Origin: Oscillospiraceae bacterium
Lineage (GTDB): Bacteria > Bacillota > Clostridia > Oscillospirales > Acutalibacteraceae
DNA: 15,272 bases
Assembly (NCBI GenBank): GCA_902797915.1
Contig: CADBUK010000088.1
Location: forward strand, 1-15,272
Direction: 5' to 3'
Below the pieces are notes generated by a model. That model worked only from the letters and a program-made list of their open reading frames with translations, ran no database searches and was not told the origin of the DNA. The position numbers and the translations under genes are program-made. Of the stretch, positions 14,259-15,272 are shown in pieces. The number at the start of each line of letters is the position of its first letter. Position 1 is the first letter of the stretch.

Positions 14259-14723
14259 TTGAAAGAAATATTTGATTTGACTACTGTAAACATTCCTTAC
14301 GGCGTTCTTCACGACCAACGCTTAAAAGAAGTTAAGCACGAAGATAAAAAATGGATTTTTACATTTGATATTGAAGTTTACCCGCAGGATTATATAGGCG
14401 ATTTTTATAAAACCTATCAACCGTACAAGCATTGCGATATGGTGGTTGAATGTGCAGATGATTATTGTGATTGTTGTCTGCTGTCAGCCGTTAATTCAAA
14501 AGGAAAATTTGAAGGCTTGGAAATAGCTGACAATAATGTTTCAGATGTGATTAATAATGCGCCGATGGCTTCTTTTATCGGGTGCTTTGCAGACGGTAAT
14601 TTGTTGAAAATAGAGTTTGGCATTAATTATTATAATGCTAAAGGAAAATACGAAAGCTTCAAGAATTATTGCCAGTGCTGTTTATCTCTAATGGCAAATA
14701 AGCTTGAATGGAATTGGTATTAA
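14259..14723 (+). CDS. Cysteine-rich protein of unknown function (154 residues)
   Basis: I do not recognise this family. The protein starts at TTG, chosen because AGGAG (14247-14251) lies 7 nt upstream and no better start is near. It has no signal peptide or membrane helix. Nine cysteines stand out: C59, C65, C70, C72, C73, C109, C138, C140 and C141. They include two copies of a C-x-C-C motif (70-73 'CDCC' and 138-141 'CQCC'), which could bind metal or be redox active. The N-terminal part is rich in aromatic and acidic residues, and the end is 'LEWNWY'. Base composition is clearly more AT-rich than the purine genes, hinting at accessory origin. Small acidic aromatic-rich proteins of this size include many toxin immunity proteins, but no toxin is seen here. 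Confidence 0.75.
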   Translation: MKEIFDLTTVNIPYGVLHDQRLKEVKHEDKKWIFTFDIEVYPQDYIGDFYKTYQPYKHCDMVVECADDYCDCCLLSAVNSKGKFEGLEIADNNVSDVINNAPMASFIGCFADGNLLKIEFGINYYNAKGKYESFKNYCQCCLSLMANKLEWNWY

Positions 14724-14862
14724 ATAACAAGCCAGGGGACGTACCCCTGTCTGAAAACGCTTCAAATTCTCAATCCAAAACTGAATTAACAGAAAATTAT
14801 GCAACATATCTAGCCCAGCTTTTATTGATCGCTTTATCAGCTTTTGAACGAGGGTATAATAT
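14724..14862. other. Noncoding gap between the two terminal unknown genes
   Basis: Apart from the REP-like palindrome at 14733-14749, no coding frame, terminator or credible promoter is visible. A TATAAT at 14855-14860 lies too close to the next ATG to be a useful -10 box. Confidence 0.5.
14733..14749. repeat. GC-rich REP-like palindrome
   Basis: CAGGGG (14733-14738) and CCCCTG (14744-14749) form a perfect 6-bp stem around ACGTA, with no U tract. The wording AGGGGACGTACCCCTGTC resembles the dispersed 'GGGGACGT' palindromes often found in clostridial genomes and sometimes tied to REP-associated transposases. It is the only GC-rich patch in an AT-rich noncoding gap. Confidence 0.4.
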
Positions 14863-15272
14863 ATGAATGTAAAAAAAACAACTAGACTTTTTCTAAAGAT
14901 TATAAAAGTTTTATTGTTATGGCTTCTGATAATTGTAATTGGCTTTGTTTCGTTTTCAATTTGGCAAGGAAACGGATATAAATACTCAAGTGACGTTATC
15001 TGCGTTAGCGAAAGCGGTGGCGAAAAGCTGAATGTCAAGGAAAAAATATTTACTTACTCCACCGAAGAATGTGAACTCTTTGTTTACTATTGTGAAGATG
15101 GTTATATCACATTTGCTGCTTTGAGAAAAGCAGAAATAAAAGGTGAAACAAAATATAGGCTTTTCCATAGCGTAAGGTTTAGTAATGAAAATGCATTAAA
15201 CGACGACAAGAGTGACACAAATGTCTGGCAAGAAATAGGAGATATTAATTACTTGATCGTAAGAAACAAAGA
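14863..15272 (+). CDS. Membrane-anchored protein of unknown function, 5' part (cut by window edge)
   Basis: An open frame of at least 136 codons runs from the ATG at 14863 off the right edge without a stop. GAGGG (14850-14854) lies 8 nt upstream of the ATG. The N-terminus is basic (MNVKKTTRLFLK) and followed by one strong hydrophobic helix at about 12-33 ('IIKVLLLWLLIIVIGFVSF'), then a polar, mostly beta-like region with cysteines at 47, 70 and 77. This is a single-pass membrane anchor or uncleaved signal with an exported domain. No family is recognised. The region is AT-rich like the gene before it. Confidence 0.75.
   Translation, partial: MNVKKTTRLFLKIIKVLLLWLLIIVIGFVSFSIWQGNGYKYSSDVICVSESGGEKLNVKEKIFTYSTEECELFVYYCEDGYITFAALRKAEIKGETKYRLFHSVRFSNENALNDDKSDTNVWQEIGDINYLIVRNK

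Noticed and set aside
14855..14860. TATAAT before the last gene as a -10 box
   Set aside because: Transcription would begin at or after the ATG, and there is no -35 box at a workable distance.
14688..15038. Minus-strand open frame (116 codons) over the terminal gap
   Set aside because: It overlaps the start of the membrane protein gene, which has a good ribosome binding site and membrane helix; the minus-strand frame has neither a good start site nor recognisable content.

Overview
The window is a chromosomal stretch of a low-to-mid GC Gram-positive bacterium, most likely a gut clostridium of the Ruminococcaceae/Oscillospiraceae type. The reasons are the order map-infA-rpmJ-rpsM-rpsK-rpsD-rpoA-rplQ, AGGAGG-type ribosome binding sites before most genes, a single-domain archaeal-type IMP cyclohydrolase inside a purine operon, and a kinase very like the bifidobacterial/gut N-acetylhexosamine 1-kinase. 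The family-level placement is inference.

Positions 1-3801 are the 3' end of the large ribosomal protein operon: the tail of methionine aminopeptidase, IF-1, L36, S13, S11, S4, RNA polymerase alpha and L17, closed by a clear intrinsic terminator. Positions 3870-8165 are a five-gene purine biosynthesis operon with its own promoter: purE, purM, purN, a PurO-type IMP cyclohydrolase in the place usually held by purH, and purD. purC, purF, purL and AICAR formyltransferase are not in the window.

Positions 8171-11260 hold a membrane-fusion (MacA/HlyD-like) adaptor with a threonine-rich insert and a MacB/FtsX-type permease. They lie behind a near-consensus promoter whose -10 is covered by a perfect 16-bp inverted repeat. 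The ATPase that normally accompanies such a pair is absent. A small unrecognised gene (11275-11619) sits immediately behind the permease terminator. A bidirectional terminator then separates it from a leftward OFA-family MFS transporter (11683-12921).

A NahK-like sugar 1-kinase (13115-14209) is divergent from the transporter. The last ~1 kb is visibly more AT-rich. It carries a cysteine-rich unknown protein, a REP-like GC hairpin in a noncoding gap, and the start of a membrane-anchored unknown protein cut by the window edge. No tRNA, rRNA, CRISPR array, transposase or phage gene was seen. Nothing here is clearly a new defence or mobile system. The most unusual points are the ATPase-less adaptor/permease pair with its threonine-rich insert, its palindromic promoter, the purH replacement, and the solitary NahK-like kinase.
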